Source of the DNA: Halopseudomonas salegens
Lineage (GTDB): Bacteria; Pseudomonadota; Gammaproteobacteria; Pseudomonadales; Pseudomonadaceae
DNA: 64,000 nucleotides
Direction of reading: 5' to 3'
NCBI RefSeq assembly: GCF_900105655.1
Contig: NZ_LT629787.1
Coordinates: 1,364,001-1,428,000, forward strand
Positions 37,371 to 48,408 of this stretch are shown piece after piece (position 1 is the first letter of the stretch; every line of letters starts with the position of its first letter). Below the pieces are notes generated by a model, which was not told the origin of the DNA, searched no databases, and saw only the letters and a list, made by a program, of their open reading frames with translations. Made by a program: the position numbers and the translations under genes.

Positions 37371-38327
37371 TCAGTGTTTGGCGTCTTTGGCGTCTTTGGC
37401 TTCCTGTTGCTCGCGCTTGTTGTTGCGCTGCACTTGCTGCGACAGCTCGATGATCTGTTCGCGCATCCAGCGGTTGGCTGGGTCCTGGTCCGTGCTTTCA
37501 TGCCAGAACAGATGAGTTTCAATGGCGGGTACGTCGTCGATCGGCAAGCTGACCCAGTGCAGATTGTGGCGGCGGGCAAAACGCTCGTGCACCGTCATGA
37601 CCATATCGGTCGATTCCAGTACCAGCGGGGCCATCTGGTAGTGCTGCGAGCGCAGCATGACGCGGCGCTGCAAGCCCATCTTGCCCAGGGCCAGGTCAAC
37701 GTGGCCAAGGCCGTTGCGGCGGCTGGAAATATGAATGTGCGATTGCGCCAGATACTCGTCCAGGCTGATGCTGTCCTTGTTGGCCAGCGGATGATCCTTG
37801 CGCATGACGCAGACGTGGCGATCTTCGAACAGTTTGACGTGGCGGACCTGGGTGTCAGTATTCAGCGGCGCGTCAATGGCAAAGTCGAGACGGCCAGCGG
37901 CCAGTTCCTTGGTGGTTTCCCGTCGTTTGGTCAGAAAGCTGTCGATATTGATACCGGGCGCCTGCCGACGAATGCGTGACACCAGATGCGGCAGGATCAC
38001 TGCTTCGGTCAGGTCGGTCATGCTGATGCGATAGGTTTTGGTTGCCTGTTCAGGCACGAAACTGCGGCTTTCCTGGACGGAGACACGCAGCAACTGCAAG
38101 GCATTGCGCACCGGGGTGATGATGTTCTGCGCCATCGGAGTGGGCACCATGCCCTGTGCCGTACGCACGAACAGCGGATCGTTGAAGGTTTCGCGCAAAC
38201 GTGCCAGCGCGTTGCTGACCGCTGGCTGGGTGATGCCGACAATCTGTCCGGCGCGGGTCAGGTTGGCCTCGGTATAGATCGCATCAAAAACAATAAACAG
38301 GTTGAGGTCCACTTTACTGAGGTTCAT
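37371..38327 (-). CDS. LysR family transcriptional regulator
   Basis: A 318-residue regulator. The N-terminal winged HTH (LFIVFDAIYTEANLTRAGQI, then GITQPAVSNALARLRETF) is followed by a substrate-binding domain of the LeuO/NahR-like subgroup. ATG 38327 gives the canonical start MNLSKVDLNLFIVF. The C-terminus ends in a charged tail with KDA repeats encoded by a short tandem DNA repeat (gcgtctttg). It is divergent from the acyl-CoA dehydrogenase gene, which is its most likely target. The inducer is unknown. Confidence 0.93.
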   Translation of the reverse strand: MNLSKVDLNLFIVFDAIYTEANLTRAGQIVGITQPAVSNALARLRETFNDPLFVRTAQGMVPTPMAQNIITPVRNALQLLRVSVQESRSFVPEQATKTYRISMTDLTEAVILPHLVSRIRRQAPGINIDSFLTKRRETTKELAAGRLDFAIDAPLNTDTQVRHVKLFEDRHVCVMRKDHPLANKDSISLDEYLAQSHIHISSRRNGLGHVDLALGKMGLQRRVMLRSQHYQMAPLVLESTDMVMTVHERFARRHNLHWVSLPIDDVPAIETHLFWHESTDQDPANRWMREQIIELSQQVQRNNKREQQEAKDAKDAKH

Positions 38328-38430
38328 CGCAACTTCCTTAACGGGGTAGCAAGCAGCCAAGTATATATCGCTTATGAATCTTTATACACGTCAAAAATAG
38401 GTTAGATAAATCGGGGTCGCTCATCTAGAG

Positions 38431-38449
38431 TTTACCTTGACGATGTAAA
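38431..38449. promoter_or_regulatory. candidate LysR-type operator
   Basis: The sequence TTTAC-N9-GTAAA is an interrupted dyad of the T-N11-A type bound by LysR regulators. It lies in the 166 bp divergent region, 45 bp before the acyl-CoA dehydrogenase start. A direct repeat of gtaa(a)gacac (38445 and 38467) overlaps it. Assigned by pattern only. Confidence 0.4.
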
Positions 38450-38493
38450 GACACGTTGTACCACTTGTAAGACACTCAAAAAAGGCAGTCATC

Positions 38494-39708
<1,215 letters not shown>

Positions 39709-39728
39709 GTTTCAGGCACGACGAAAAG

Positions 39729-39753
39729 CCCGCTCCCGCTGAGCGGGTTTTTT
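39729..39753 (+). terminator. terminator after acyl-CoA dehydrogenase
   Basis: A 6-7 bp GC stem (cccgctc with gagcggg) with a 5-7 base loop is followed by six T residues, 20 bp after the stop codon. Confidence 0.85.
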
Positions 39754-39818
39754 GTGGGCGGAATTCAGGAAGCAGGGCAGGGGATACGGGCAGTCAGGCT
39801 GCCCACAAGCACGAGGGA

Positions 39819-40037
39819 TCAGCGAGCGCGGTAAGTGATGCGGCCCTTGGTCAGGTCGTAAGGCGTCAATTCAACACGTACCTTGTCACCGGTCAGGATG
39901 CGGATATAGTTCTTGCGCATTTTGCCGGAGATATGAGCAGTCACGACATGGCCGTTTTCCAGCTCGACACGGAACATGGTGTTCGGCAGTGTGTCGATGA
40001 TGGTGCCTTCCATTTCAATGCTGTCTTCTTTTGCCAT
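39819..40037 (-). CDS. infA: translation initiation factor IF-1
   Basis: IF-1 binds the 30S A site during initiation. The 72-residue OB-fold protein is essentially canonical ([19 protein letters not shown] ... [16 protein letters not shown]). The 251 bp between it and lpxH holds its upstream region on the minus strand. A possible promoter there reads TTGGCG, 17 bases, CACAAT (the -10 at 40133-40138), but I assign it with low confidence. I see nothing else in that gap. Confidence 0.97.
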   Translation of the reverse strand: MAKEDSIEMEGTIIDTLPNTMFRVELENGHVVTAHISGKMRKNYIRILTGDKVRVELTPYDLTKGRITYRAR

Positions 40038-40288
40038 TAAGCAGAAACCTCAAGTCAATTCAATCAAGTGGCGGGTTGCTCAGGGCCGGAAAAAGGGCCA
40101 TTTGCAGTCTTTACCCGCGAAAAAGGTGAGCAATTGTGCCTGAAAAGCAGCTAAACGCCAAGTTTGAATGCGTATTCAGCGTCAAATCCGGCGTGACAGG
40201 TGATATCAGACGGTGATTGGCTGGGCTTTTCAGACAATTCAGTGCTTTTACCGCAGCAACCCCTTGCCTTCAACGGTGTCGGACGAAC

Positions 40289-41014
40289 TCAATCCAGCGG
40301 ATCGGCTTGTTGCGTCAGTCCAGTCTCTTCGGCCCATAATGTCCACGCGTGTGTGTCCCAGTCACCCAGCACAATGCGTTCAGCTGGCTCGCCGTCGATG
40401 ACCAGGGGGTGTCGGTCGGGGCGGTGAGTATGACCATGGATCAGCCGTTTGACGCCATGCTGACGCATGACCTCGGCAACCTTGCCGGGATTGACGTCAG
40501 TGATTTCGCTGGACTTCATACGGGTACGCGCGCTGCTTTCGCTGCGGAGTTTGTGGCCGATCTTTTTCCGTGTACCGCGTGGCAGACTGCGCAGGATGAA
40601 GCGGCTGAGCGGATTGCGCAGCAGGCGACGCATGCGCATGTAGTCGATATCGTCGATGCACAGACTGTCGCCGTGCATCAACAGGACTTTCTCGTTGTGC
40701 AGGTCAATCACGCAAGGGTCGGGCAGCAGTGTGCAACGCGCGCGCCGGCAGAAATGCTTACCGAGCAGAAAGTCGCGGTTGCCATGCATGATAAAGGTCT
40801 GCTTGCCCCGTGCGGCGCGGGCGGCGAGGGCGCTGATCACGCTTTCTGCCAGCTCGTCGGTGGCATCGTCACCCAGCCAGACTTCAAAGAAATCACCCAG
40901 AATATACAAGTGATCGGCTGCTTCGGCCGGGCCCGCCAGCAAGTGCAAAAACGCCCGGGTAATGTCCGGGCGTTTCTGTTCCAGGTGCAGATCCGAGATA
41001 AACAGACTGCGCAT
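40289..41014 (-). CDS. lpxH: UDP-2,3-diacylglucosamine diphosphatase
   Basis: LpxH removes UMP from UDP-2,3-diacylglucosamine in lipid A synthesis, at the inner face of the cytoplasmic membrane. It is a calcineurin-like metallophosphoesterase of 241 residues. Metal-binding motifs [23 protein letters not shown] and HGHTHRP are all present. It follows ppiB by eight bases on the minus strand, the usual pseudomonad pairing. Confidence 0.96.
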   Translation of the reverse strand: MRSLFISDLHLEQKRPDITRAFLHLLAGPAEAADHLYILGDFFEVWLGDDATDELAESVISALAARAARGKQTFIMHGNRDFLLGKHFCRRARCTLLPDPCVIDLHNEKVLLMHGDSLCIDDIDYMRMRRLLRNPLSRFILRSLPRGTRKKIGHKLRSESSARTRMKSSEITDVNPGKVAEVMRQHGVKRLIHGHTHRPDRHPLVIDGEPAERIVLGDWDTHAWTLWAEETGLTQQADPLD

Positions 41015-41022
41015 GGGCTGGA

Positions 41023-41517
41023 TTACTCGCTCAGCTCGGCACGCTCGATGATCACATCTTCAGCGGGCACATCCTGGTGACCGGCGCGGCTGGTGGTCTC
41101 GACCGCCTTGATCTTCTCGATCACCTCTATGCCATCAACGACGCGACCGAAAACAGCATAACCCCAGCCTTGCATGGTCGGTGAGCTGTGGTTGAGAAAG
41201 TCATTGTCGCTGACGTTGATAAAGAACTGGGCGCTGGCGGAATGCGGATCACTGGTGCGTGCCATGGCAACGGTGCCGATCTTGTTGGCCAGGCCGTTGT
41301 CGGCTTCGTTTTCAATCGGATCACGGGTGTCTTTCTGTTTCATACCCGGTTCGAAGCCGCCACCCTGAATCATGAAGTTGCTGATCACACGGTGAAAAAT
41401 AGTGTTGTCGTAGTGACCGTCACGGACGTATTGCTTGAAGTTTTCTACGGTTTTGGGCGCTTTTTCCGCGTCCAGTTCCAGGGTGATGACACCAAAGTTG
41501 GTATGCAGCTTGACCAT
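41023..41517 (-). CDS. ppiB: peptidyl-prolyl cis-trans isomerase B (cyclophilin)
   Basis: A cytosolic cyclophilin that catalyses proline isomerisation during folding. The 164-residue protein has the active-site segment [14 protein letters not shown] and [18 protein letters not shown] 41517 gives [16 protein letters not shown]. The much longer open frame upstream overlaps the divergent glnS promoter and is not coding. It forms an operon with lpxH. Confidence 0.96.
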   Translation of the reverse strand: MVKLHTNFGVITLELDAEKAPKTVENFKQYVRDGHYDNTIFHRVISNFMIQGGGFEPGMKQKDTRDPIENEADNGLANKIGTVAMARTSDPHSASAQFFINVSDNDFLNHSSPTMQGWGYAVFGRVVDGIEVIEKIKAVETTSRAGHQDVPAEDVIIERAELSE

Positions 41518-41692
41518 TACAGAGTCCTTGCGTTGTGGGTGAACCTGATTCGTTGATGTGTTGGCCGTAGATTCAGGCACTTGACACTTTAGGGTATGAT
41601 AAGCGTTTTGGCCGACCAGACCTAGGGCTGCGCGCAAATCCCTTGCCCGCCCGGGTTCACCCTTTTGTAGACAAAGCGAGTTTGCAGACCTC

Positions 41693-43360
41693 ATGAGCAA
41701 AACGGATACCACACCTCCCGCCCATTTTTTGCGCCAGATCGTCAAGGCTGACCAGGACAGCGGCAAACACAGCAAGATCGTTACCCGCTTCCCACCGGAG
41801 CCCAATGGTTATCTGCATATTGGCCATGCCAAGTCGATCTGTCTGAACTTTGGCCTGGCGCAGGAGTTTGGCGGGGAGTGTCATCTGCGTTTTGACGATA
41901 CCAACCCGGCCAAGGAAGAGCAGGAGTATATCGATGCCATTCTGCAGGACGTTGAATGGCTGGGTTTCCAGTGGGCGGGCAAGGTGCGCCATGCCTCGGA
42001 TTACTTCGATCAGCTGCATGCCTGGGCCATCGACCTGATCAAGGCGGGCAAGGCTTACGTGTGCGAGTTGACGCCGGAACAGGCGCGCGAGTATCGCGGC
42101 ACCCTGACCGAGCCGGGCAAGAACAGCCCCTTCCGTGAGCGCAGCGTGGACGAGAACCTTGACCAGTTCGCACGCATGACGGCCGGTGAATTCCCCGACG
42201 GCACCAAGGTACTGCGTGCGATGATCGATATGTCCGCACCCAACATGAACCTGCGTGATCCGATCATTTACCGCATTCGCCACGCCCAGCACCACCAGAC
42301 CGGTGACAAGTGGTGCGTGTATCCGAGCTATGACTTTACCCATGGCCAGTCGGATGCCATCGAAGGCATTACCCATTCGATCTGCACCCTGGAGTTCGAG
42401 GATCACCGCCCGCTGTATGACTGGTTTCTGCAGAACTTGCCGGTACCGTGCCAGCCGCGTCAGTACGAATTTGCCCGGCTGAACCTGAATTACACGGTGA
42501 CCAGCAAGCGCAAGCTCAAGCAACTGGTTGATGAAGGGCATGTCAGCGGCTGGGATGATCCGCGCATGTCGACCCTGAGCGCCTTCCGTCGCCGTGGTTA
42601 CACGCCGGCGTCCATCCGCGAGTTCTGTGAACGCATCGGCGTGACCCGTTCTGACGGTGTGGTCGATATGGGCATGCTCGAGTTCTGTATCCGCGATGAT
42701 CTGGACGCCCATGCACCACGGGCCATGTGTGTGCTCAAACCGATCAAGGTGGTGATTACCAACTACCCGGAAGGGCAGGTGGAGAACCTCGCGTTGCCGC
42801 GTCACCCGAAGCAGGATATCGGCACCCGCACGCTGCCGTTCAGTCGTGAGATTTACATTGATGCCGGCGATTACATGGTCGACCCGCCCAAAGGCTACAA
42901 GCGTCTGGTGCCGGGTGGTGAAGTGCGCCTGCGCGGCAGCTATGTGATCCGCGCTGACGAAGCAGTCACCGATGATGCCGGCAACGTGGTTGAGCTGCGC
43001 TGCAGCTATGACCCCGACACCCTGGGCAAGAACCCCGAGGGCCGCAAGGTCAAGGGTGTGATTCACTGGGTGCCGGCAGCGGAGAGCATTGAATGCGAAG
43101 TGCGCCTGTACGACCGGTTGTTTACCGCGCCGAATCCGGACAAGAGCGACACCGGTGGTGGCTTCCTGGATAACATCAATCCGCAATCGCTGATTACCCT
43201 GACCGGCTGCCGTGCCGAGCCGTCACTGGCCAGTGCCAGCCTGGATGACCGCTTCCAGTTTGAACGTGAGGGTTACTTCTGTCTCGACAGCAAGGACAGC
43301 ACTGCCGAGCGTCCGGTATTCAACCGGACGGTGACTTTACGTGATTCCTGGGGGCAATAA
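41693..43360 (+). CDS. glnS: glutaminyl-tRNA synthetase
   Basis: GlnS charges tRNA(Gln). The 555-residue class I synthetase has the HIGH motif in [14 protein letters not shown] near residue 36 and the KMSKS equivalent VTSKRKL near 268. The C-terminal anticodon-binding beta-barrels are present. The stop codon is directly followed by the cysS ATG. It is divergent from ppiB. Confidence 0.97.
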   Translation: MSKTDTTPPAHFLRQIVKADQDSGKHSKIVTRFPPEPNGYLHIGHAKSICLNFGLAQEFGGECHLRFDDTNPAKEEQEYIDAILQDVEWLGFQWAGKVRHASDYFDQLHAWAIDLIKAGKAYVCELTPEQAREYRGTLTEPGKNSPFRERSVDENLDQFARMTAGEFPDGTKVLRAMIDMSAPNMNLRDPIIYRIRHAQHHQTGDKWCVYPSYDFTHGQSDAIEGITHSICTLEFEDHRPLYDWFLQNLPVPCQPRQYEFARLNLNYTVTSKRKLKQLVDEGHVSGWDDPRMSTLSAFRRRGYTPASIREFCERIGVTRSDGVVDMGMLEFCIRDDLDAHAPRAMCVLKPIKVVITNYPEGQVENLALPRHPKQDIGTRTLPFSREIYIDAGDYMVDPPKGYKRLVPGGEVRLRGSYVIRADEAVTDDAGNVVELRCSYDPDTLGKNPEGRKVKGVIHWVPAAESIECEVRLYDRLFTAPNPDKSDTGGGFLDNINPQSLITLTGCRAEPSLASASLDDRFQFEREGYFCLDSKDSTAERPVFNRTVTLRDSWGQ

Positions 43361-44737
43361 ATGGCACTGTCGATCTACAACACCCTGACCAAGCAGAAAG
43401 CACCGCTCAAGCCGCTGGAAGGCAACCATATCCGCATGTATGTCTGCGGCATGACGGTCTATGACTTCTGCCATATCGGTCACGCGCGGGTGATGGTCGC
43501 CTTTGATGTGATCGCTCGCTGGTTGCGTCACAGCGGTTACGAGCTGACCTATATCCGTAACGTCACCGATATCGACGACAAGATCATCAAGCGTGCGCAG
43601 GAGAACGGCGAAACCTTTCAGGTGCTGACCGAGCGCATGATTGCCGCCATGCACGAAGACGAACGCAAGCTGGCCGTGCTGCCACCCGATCAGGAACCGC
43701 GTGCCAGCGAGCACGTCGAGGGCATGCACCGGATGATCCAGACCCTGATCGACAAGGGCTATGCCTACGCGCCGGGTAATGGCGATGTCTATTACCGGGT
43801 CGGCAAGTTCGAGGGCTATGGCAAGCTGTCGCGCAAGAAGATCGAAGACCTGCGTATCGGTGCGCGGATCGAGGTAGACGAATCGAAAGAAGACCCGCTC
43901 GATTTCGTACTGTGGAAGGGCGTCAAACCCGGTGAGCCCAGCTGGGCATCGCCCTGGGGTGATGGCCGTCCCGGTTGGCATATCGAGTGCTCGGTCATGT
44001 CCACCTGCTGCCTGGGGGATACCTTCGACATTCACGGCGGCGGCCCGGATCTGGTTTTCCCGCACCATGAAAACGAGATCGCGCAGAGTGAAGCGGCGAC
44101 CGGCAAACCCTATGCTGCCGCCTGGATGCACGCCGGTGCGGTACGCGTGGATGGCGAAAAAATGTCCAAGAGCCTGGGCAATTTCTTCACCATTCGCGAT
44201 GTGCTGGAGAAGTATCACCCGGAAGTGGTGCGCTATCTGCTGGTTGCCAGCCATTACCGCAGTTCGATCAATTACTCCGAAGACAACCTGCGTGAAGCCA
44301 AGTCTGCGCTGGAGCGTTTTTACAACGGTCTCAAGGGGTTGCCTGTGGTTCCTGCGAACGGAGGTGAAGAATTTTCCGCCCGTTTTGCAACCGCAATGGA
44401 TGATGACTTCAACACCCCGGAAGCCTGTGCAGTGCTGTTCGACATGGTCCGCGAGGTCAACCGCCTGCGTGAGAGCGATCTGAATGCCGCTGCTGCTCTG
44501 GCTGCGCGTCTGCGCGAACTGGCCGAGGTGCTGGGTATTCTGCAGCTGGAGGCAGATGCCTTCCTGCAAGCCGGCAGCGAGGTGGATGCCGAGCAGATCG
44601 AAGCCCTGATCGCCGCGCGCAAGCAGGCGAGGGCAGACAAGGATTGGGCCGAGTCCGATCGTATTCGTGATGAGCTGCAGGCGATGGGTGTGGTGCTGGA
44701 AGACAAGCAGGGTGTGACTACGTGGCGGTTGGGGTGA
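43361..44737 (+). CDS. cysS: cysteinyl-tRNA synthetase
   Basis: CysS charges tRNA(Cys). It has 458 residues. The class I motifs are CHIGHARVM near 36 and KMSKSLGN near 267, and the zinc-binding Cys and His residues ([19 protein letters not shown]) are in place. It starts on the base after the glnS stop, so the two synthetases are translationally coupled, as in pseudomonads. Confidence 0.97.
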   Translation: MALSIYNTLTKQKAPLKPLEGNHIRMYVCGMTVYDFCHIGHARVMVAFDVIARWLRHSGYELTYIRNVTDIDDKIIKRAQENGETFQVLTERMIAAMHEDERKLAVLPPDQEPRASEHVEGMHRMIQTLIDKGYAYAPGNGDVYYRVGKFEGYGKLSRKKIEDLRIGARIEVDESKEDPLDFVLWKGVKPGEPSWASPWGDGRPGWHIECSVMSTCCLGDTFDIHGGGPDLVFPHHENEIAQSEAATGKPYAAAWMHAGAVRVDGEKMSKSLGNFFTIRDVLEKYHPEVVRYLLVASHYRSSINYSEDNLREAKSALERFYNGLKGLPVVPANGGEEFSARFATAMDDDFNTPEACAVLFDMVREVNRLRESDLNAAAALAARLRELAEVLGILQLEADAFLQAGSEVDAEQIEALIAARKQARADKDWAESDRIRDELQAMGVVLEDKQGVTTWRLG

Positions 44738-44775
44738 GGCCTGGCCTTTTCCCCCCTCACCGATACGTCGGACCG

Positions 44776-44807
44776 CCCCAACCCCTCTCCCGCAAGGGGA
44801 GAGGGGT
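44776..44807. repeat. CCCCTCTCCC-type hairpin repeat, copy 1
   Basis: acccctctccc (44781-44791) and gggagaggggt (44797-44807) form an 11 bp stem with a 5-base loop, 39 bp after cysS. The 16 bases at 44776-44791 are an exact inverted copy of 44888-44903 in copy 2. Similar hairpins are common intergenic repeats in many proteobacteria. Confidence 0.75.
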
Positions 44808-44872
44808 GACTCCCTGCTGATTAGCGAGACGTTGCAGAGATGTTTTGCTCTCGTTCAGCTTGCACTAGCTAG

Positions 44873-44903
44873 CCCCTCTCCCCTGGTGGGAGAGGGGTTG
44901 GGG
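44873..44903. repeat. CCCCTCTCCC-type hairpin repeat, copy 2
   Basis: cccctctccc (44873-44882) pairs with gggagagggg (44888-44897) around a 5-base loop. It lies 44 bp before the AEC transporter gene and is the inverted partner of copy 1. The 65 bp between the two copies shows no other feature. Confidence 0.75.
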
Positions 44904-44947
44904 AGAGGGGGAAGCCCCGCTGACAACACCAAACACAGAGACACCCC

Positions 44948-45850
44948 ATGCTGGTTATTGAAGCCCTGATCCCCATCTTTGTTCTGGTTCTGCTGGGCTA
45001 TGTGTTGGCCTGGCGGCAGTGGTTGCCGACTGACGCTGGTACTGCGCTGGCGGCGATCACGTTCAAGGTGTTTATTCCGGTATTGCTGTTTACCGCGCTG
45101 GCGCGGGCAGACCTGCGTCAGGGGTTGTCGCCCTTGCTGTTGCTGGCCTATTTCGGTCCGGCCTTGCTGCTGTTTGCCGGTGTCAATTTCATCGCCCATC
45201 GGCGGCTGAAAAGGCCGACCACCCTGGGCCTGGCGGCCAGTTACTCCAACAACGTACTGGTCGGTATTCCGCTGATTACCGTGCTGCTGGGCTCCGCTGC
45301 CCTGGTGCACCTGTTTACCATTCTGGTATTTCACAGCCTTGTTCTGTTTACCGCACAAAGCCTGTATCGCGACACCTTCAGCGGCAGTGGCAGAAGCGCT
45401 GGCTGGGCCGCTCTGCTGAAAAGCCTGGCCAATCCGTTGATTATTGCCTTGCTGCTTGGCGCCGCCTTCAATCTGCTGGGTGTGTGGTTGCCCGATGCGC
45501 TCTGGCGTGCGGGTGACTGGCTGGCAGCAGCGGCCTTGCCCAGCGCCTTGATGGTGCTGGGGATGAGTCTCTCGCGCTACCGGCTGCAACCTTCTGCCAG
45601 CATCTTGTCCGTTACCCTGGTAAAACTACTGCTGTTCCCGGTGCTGGTGTTTGTCGCAGCCACGGCTGTTGGTCTGAGCAATGAAGCGCGCACGGTGCTG
45701 ACCATCATGGCGGCATGCCCGACCGGGGTGAATGTCCTGGCCTTTGCGCTGGGACATGAAGATACCCGTATCATCGGCTCGGTAGTGTTTCTGTCGACAC
45801 TGGTTGCGACGATCAGCTTGACGTTGTGGTTGATGTGGCTGGGGGTGTGA
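44948..45850 (+). CDS. AEC family transporter
   Basis: An inner-membrane carrier of the auxin efflux carrier family, 300 residues with about ten membrane helices in two halves. The family core segments LGYVLAWRQWLP at the N-terminus and PTGVNVLAFALGH near 258 are visible. Bacterial members export or import organic acids such as malate; the substrate here is unknown. It stands alone after the hairpin repeats. Confidence 0.9.
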   Translation: MLVIEALIPIFVLVLLGYVLAWRQWLPTDAGTALAAITFKVFIPVLLFTALARADLRQGLSPLLLLAYFGPALLLFAGVNFIAHRRLKRPTTLGLAASYSNNVLVGIPLITVLLGSAALVHLFTILVFHSLVLFTAQSLYRDTFSGSGRSAGWAALLKSLANPLIIALLLGAAFNLLGVWLPDALWRAGDWLAAAALPSALMVLGMSLSRYRLQPSASILSVTLVKLLLFPVLVFVAATAVGLSNEARTVLTIMAACPTGVNVLAFALGHEDTRIIGSVVFLSTLVATISLTLWLMWLGV

Positions 45851-45951
45851 TCAGTACTGCAGCGGGTTTGCCCGGGAATTCCGGGTAGTCACCGACGGCT
45901 CTTTTGCGGCACAATCCGCTTTTAATGAAGCCGTAATCGGAGATCAGTACC

Positions 45952-46416
45952 ATGAAAGGCAATCAGGATGTTATCAACTGTCTGATTACGTTGCTGCGAG
46001 GCGAGCTCGGGGCTCGCGATCAGTATTTTCTGCATTCTCGCCTGTATGAAGACATGGGCTACGGCAAGCTGTATGAACGCATAAATCACGAGATGGAAGA
46101 GGAAACGCAGCATGCCGATGCGATCCTCAAGCGTATTCTGTTTCTGGAAGGCAAGCCGGATATGACGCCGACGACAATCTATCCCGCCTTCACTGTTCCG
46201 GACATGCTGGCGGCTGATCTCAAACTGGAATATGAGGTGCGTGACAACCTGGCCAATGCCATCGCCCTGTGCGAACAGCGCAATGACTTCCAGACCCGGG
46301 AGATGCTGCTGTTGCAACTCAAAGATACAGAAGAAGACCATGCCTACTGGCTGGAGCAGCAACTGCGTCTGATACAGATGGTGGGGCTGCAGAACTATCT
46401 GCAATCACAGGCGTGA
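45952..46416 (+). CDS. ferritin of the bacterioferritin family lacking the heme methionine (FtnA/BfrA type)
   Basis: A 24-mer iron-storage cage subunit of 154 residues. Ferroxidase residues are present: Glu18 in [12 protein letters not shown], and the later segment [17 protein letters not shown] plus [13 protein letters not shown]. The position of the heme ligand Met52 of true bacterioferritins is Thr52 here (EEETQHAD). The cage should therefore not bind heme, as in the Pseudomonas aeruginosa FtnA (formerly BfrA). It converges with ycaQ and has no adjacent bacterioferritin-associated ferredoxin. Confidence 0.92.
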   Translation: MKGNQDVINCLITLLRGELGARDQYFLHSRLYEDMGYGKLYERINHEMEEETQHADAILKRILFLEGKPDMTPTTIYPAFTVPDMLAADLKLEYEVRDNLANAIALCEQRNDFQTREMLLLQLKDTEEDHAYWLEQQLRLIQMVGLQNYLQSQA

Positions 46417-46443
46417 AGTGATGCTGGCCGAAGTGCAGCCGCT

Positions 46444-47649
46444 TTATCCCAGGGATGCCAGCGCACTGCCCAGGGATTCTGTCAGGTGTTGGGGATGGGC
46501 TTTGGCCAAAGACACCGAATCACATTGCTGAAAATCACGGAACTGCTCGATGGCGTCCAGAAAAGCAGTAATGACTGACTCTTCAGCAAAATCATGTGGT
46601 TCCAGATGCAGGTATCTGATTTCCAGATGACGCGTTTTCCGGTGGGCTTTGCAATCCATCCTGCCGATAAATGCATCGCGAAAAAGTAGTGGCAGGCAAA
46701 AGTAACCATACTGACGCTTGGCTTCGGGTACGTAGCACTCCAGTTGATAGTCGTACTGAAACAATGCCTTGAGCCGCTCTCGCTGAATGACGCTGTTGTC
46801 AAACGGCGAGAGAATCAGCAATCGGTCTTTCACGCGGGGCAGTGCCTGTTCGAGTGCACCCGTCTTCACAAAGAAAACGTCACCACTGCTCGTCTGGACT
46901 TGTTCCAGCCGGCCAGCCGCCAAGCGTTCATTCACCATTTTTTTCACCGCGTTGCGGAGTTCAGTATTGCGCCGCTGGTAGGTCAGGCCTTTGAGTGACA
47001 CCAGCCCGTGGCAGCGCAGCTGCTGATCCAGGATGTGCGTCGCGAACTCTTCCAGCGTCGGCATTCGCGTATCAACCCAGGAGGGCAGTACCCGTTCGGT
47101 CAGATCATATGTTTTCTGAAAACCTTCACGGTCACTGACCATCAGATCGCCTTGCATATACAGCTGTTCCAGTGCCTTTTTGGCAGGTTTCCAGTCCCAC
47201 CAGCCAGAACGTTTTACGCTGTCAGTTTCCAGGTCGCGCGAACGCAGCGGGCCGTCTGACCCTATTCGAGCCATCAGCTCGCCCATGAGCTTCTCGTCAC
47301 AGTTTCTATACCAGCGGGTCCGGCCACTTTTAATGGCATCTTTGTAGGGCAGTGAAAAACGAAAATCGCTGATGGGTAGAAAAGCCGCAGCATGCGCCCA
47401 ATATTCGAAAATATCACCATCGCGCAGCATTTGGTTGCTCATGGCAGGCTTGAACTGAGGCACCCTGGCGTGGAAGACATGATGATGTGCGCGCTCCACC
47501 ACCGAGATGGTGTCAACCTGCACATAGCCCAGATGGTTAATCGCCTTGCGTGCGCCCGCCAAACCACGGCCAAAGGGCTGCGTCTGCAGCAAGCCCTGTG
47601 CAGCCAAAGCCAGGCGGCGCAAGCGCGCCTGAGTCGAGAAGTCATGCAT
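46444..47649 (-). CDS. YcaQ-type DNA glycosylase (winged-helix, crosslink repair family)
   Basis: YcaQ/AlkX-family enzymes excise alkylated and cross-linked bases. The 401-residue protein has the tandem winged-helix architecture and the catalytic Q-x-D motif in the segment HLGYVQVDTISVVERAHHHV. The HTH_42-like core motif EYWAHAAAFLP is near residue 83. ATG 47649 overlaps the end of the upstream methyltransferase gene by eight bases, which supports that start over 47688. In such families function ranges from repair to self-resistance in toxin clusters. No toxin genes are seen here. Confidence 0.88.
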   Translation of the reverse strand: MHDFSTQARLRRLALAAQGLLQTQPFGRGLAGARKAINHLGYVQVDTISVVERAHHHVFHARVPQFKPAMSNQMLRDGDIFEYWAHAAAFLPISDFRFSLPYKDAIKSGRTRWYRNCDEKLMGELMARIGSDGPLRSRDLETDSVKRSGWWDWKPAKKALEQLYMQGDLMVSDREGFQKTYDLTERVLPSWVDTRMPTLEEFATHILDQQLRCHGLVSLKGLTYQRRNTELRNAVKKMVNERLAAGRLEQVQTSSGDVFFVKTGALEQALPRVKDRLLILSPFDNSVIQRERLKALFQYDYQLECYVPEAKRQYGYFCLPLLFRDAFIGRMDCKAHRKTRHLEIRYLHLEPHDFAEESVITAFLDAIEQFRDFQQCDSVSLAKAHPQHLTESLGSALASLG

Positions 47650-48136
47650 GGTTTCTTTGACCAAACCTGTTCTGGACAAAATCAGCAAAGGGTAATTTTA
47701 CAAATCGGGGCAAGGTGTGATGCTGCTTTCTCAACGTAACGAAAATCCACTTGTGCTCCCAGATATTCAACACCGCAGCCACGTCGTACAGGGGCGGAAC
47801 GACCACAGTGACCTGTTTGCCTACCCGTTGCAGTTCGGCATAGAAAGCGTCAGGGTCATCGACATGTTCTATGGTATGAGAGCATAAAACTGAATCGAAT
47901 TCGCCGGTCTTGAAGGGCAGATTGTAAATGCTGCTTATCAAGGTGAATCTCGGCAGGTCCTGGTGTTGAACGATATCCGCGTTTACTCCACCACCATCGG
48001 TTTTACCGCAGCAGATATTCAACCCCCATTTTTGTTGATTCAAAATTCGCTTTTTGCCTAGTTGGTAACTGGCGAAATGAGCACAAGCCAGATACATCGT
48101 GATTAATGCCACCACAATCATTGAATCAACCAGCAT
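47642..48136 (-). CDS. membrane-anchored class I SAM-dependent methyltransferase-like protein
   Basis: 164 residues. An N-terminal membrane helix (about 6-24, MIVVALITMYLACAHFASY) precedes a compact Methyltransf_11-like domain. The SAM motif is WGLNICCGKTDGGGVNADIV, followed by LPFKTGEFDSVLCSHTIEHV and VVVPPLYD. It is short for the fold and ends in a basic stretch, so it may be a trimmed family member. It lies upstream of and overlaps ycaQ, implying co-translation. The methyl acceptor is unknown. Confidence 0.75.
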   Translation of the reverse strand: MLVDSMIVVALITMYLACAHFASYQLGKKRILNQQKWGLNICCGKTDGGGVNADIVQHQDLPRFTLISSIYNLPFKTGEFDSVLCSHTIEHVDDPDAFYAELQRVGKQVTVVVPPLYDVAAVLNIWEHKWIFVTLRKQHHTLPRFVKLPFADFVQNRFGQRNHA

Positions 48137-48243
48137 GGACGCCTCTTGGCAATTATTGTTGAGGCCGACAGTTTACCTGCCCGCCAATACAACAATATGT
48201 CAGTTGACTACCGTACTCGCATCGATAGACAGCTGAGCCCTGC

Positions 48244-48402
48244 TCAACTACTTCGACGCGCCACTATCAGGCCGCCGGACAGCAGCAATGCTGACAGCAA
48301 AAGCAACAGAGCGAACACATTATCCAGGCCGCCCGCTGCGTAGTTCAGGGAGAAATAACCCGTTGTCGTTGGTCTGATCTGCCAAGCGCAGGGAAGTGGT
48401 CT
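48244..48402 (-). pseudogene. possible remnant of a C-terminally anchored membrane protein
   Basis: This open segment on the minus strand has no ATG. It encodes about 50 residues ending in GYFSLNYAAGGLDNVFALLL, more hydrophobic residues and an ARRSS tail, then a stop. A Gly-Gly, membrane helix, Arg-Arg ending resembles a cell-surface anchoring tail or the last helix of a membrane protein whose gene has been lost. It fills most of the 272 bp gap between the hydrolase and methyltransferase genes; I see nothing else there. It could be chance. Confidence 0.25.
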
Positions 48403-48408
48403 TTTCTA

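Noticed and set aside
41657..43186. 509-residue open frame on the minus strand opposite glnS
   Set aside because: Antisense to a canonical glnS with all synthetase motifs; His/Gly-rich composition typical of shadow frames.
43337..44569. 410-residue open frame on the minus strand opposite cysS
   Set aside because: Antisense to canonical cysS; no recognisable domain.
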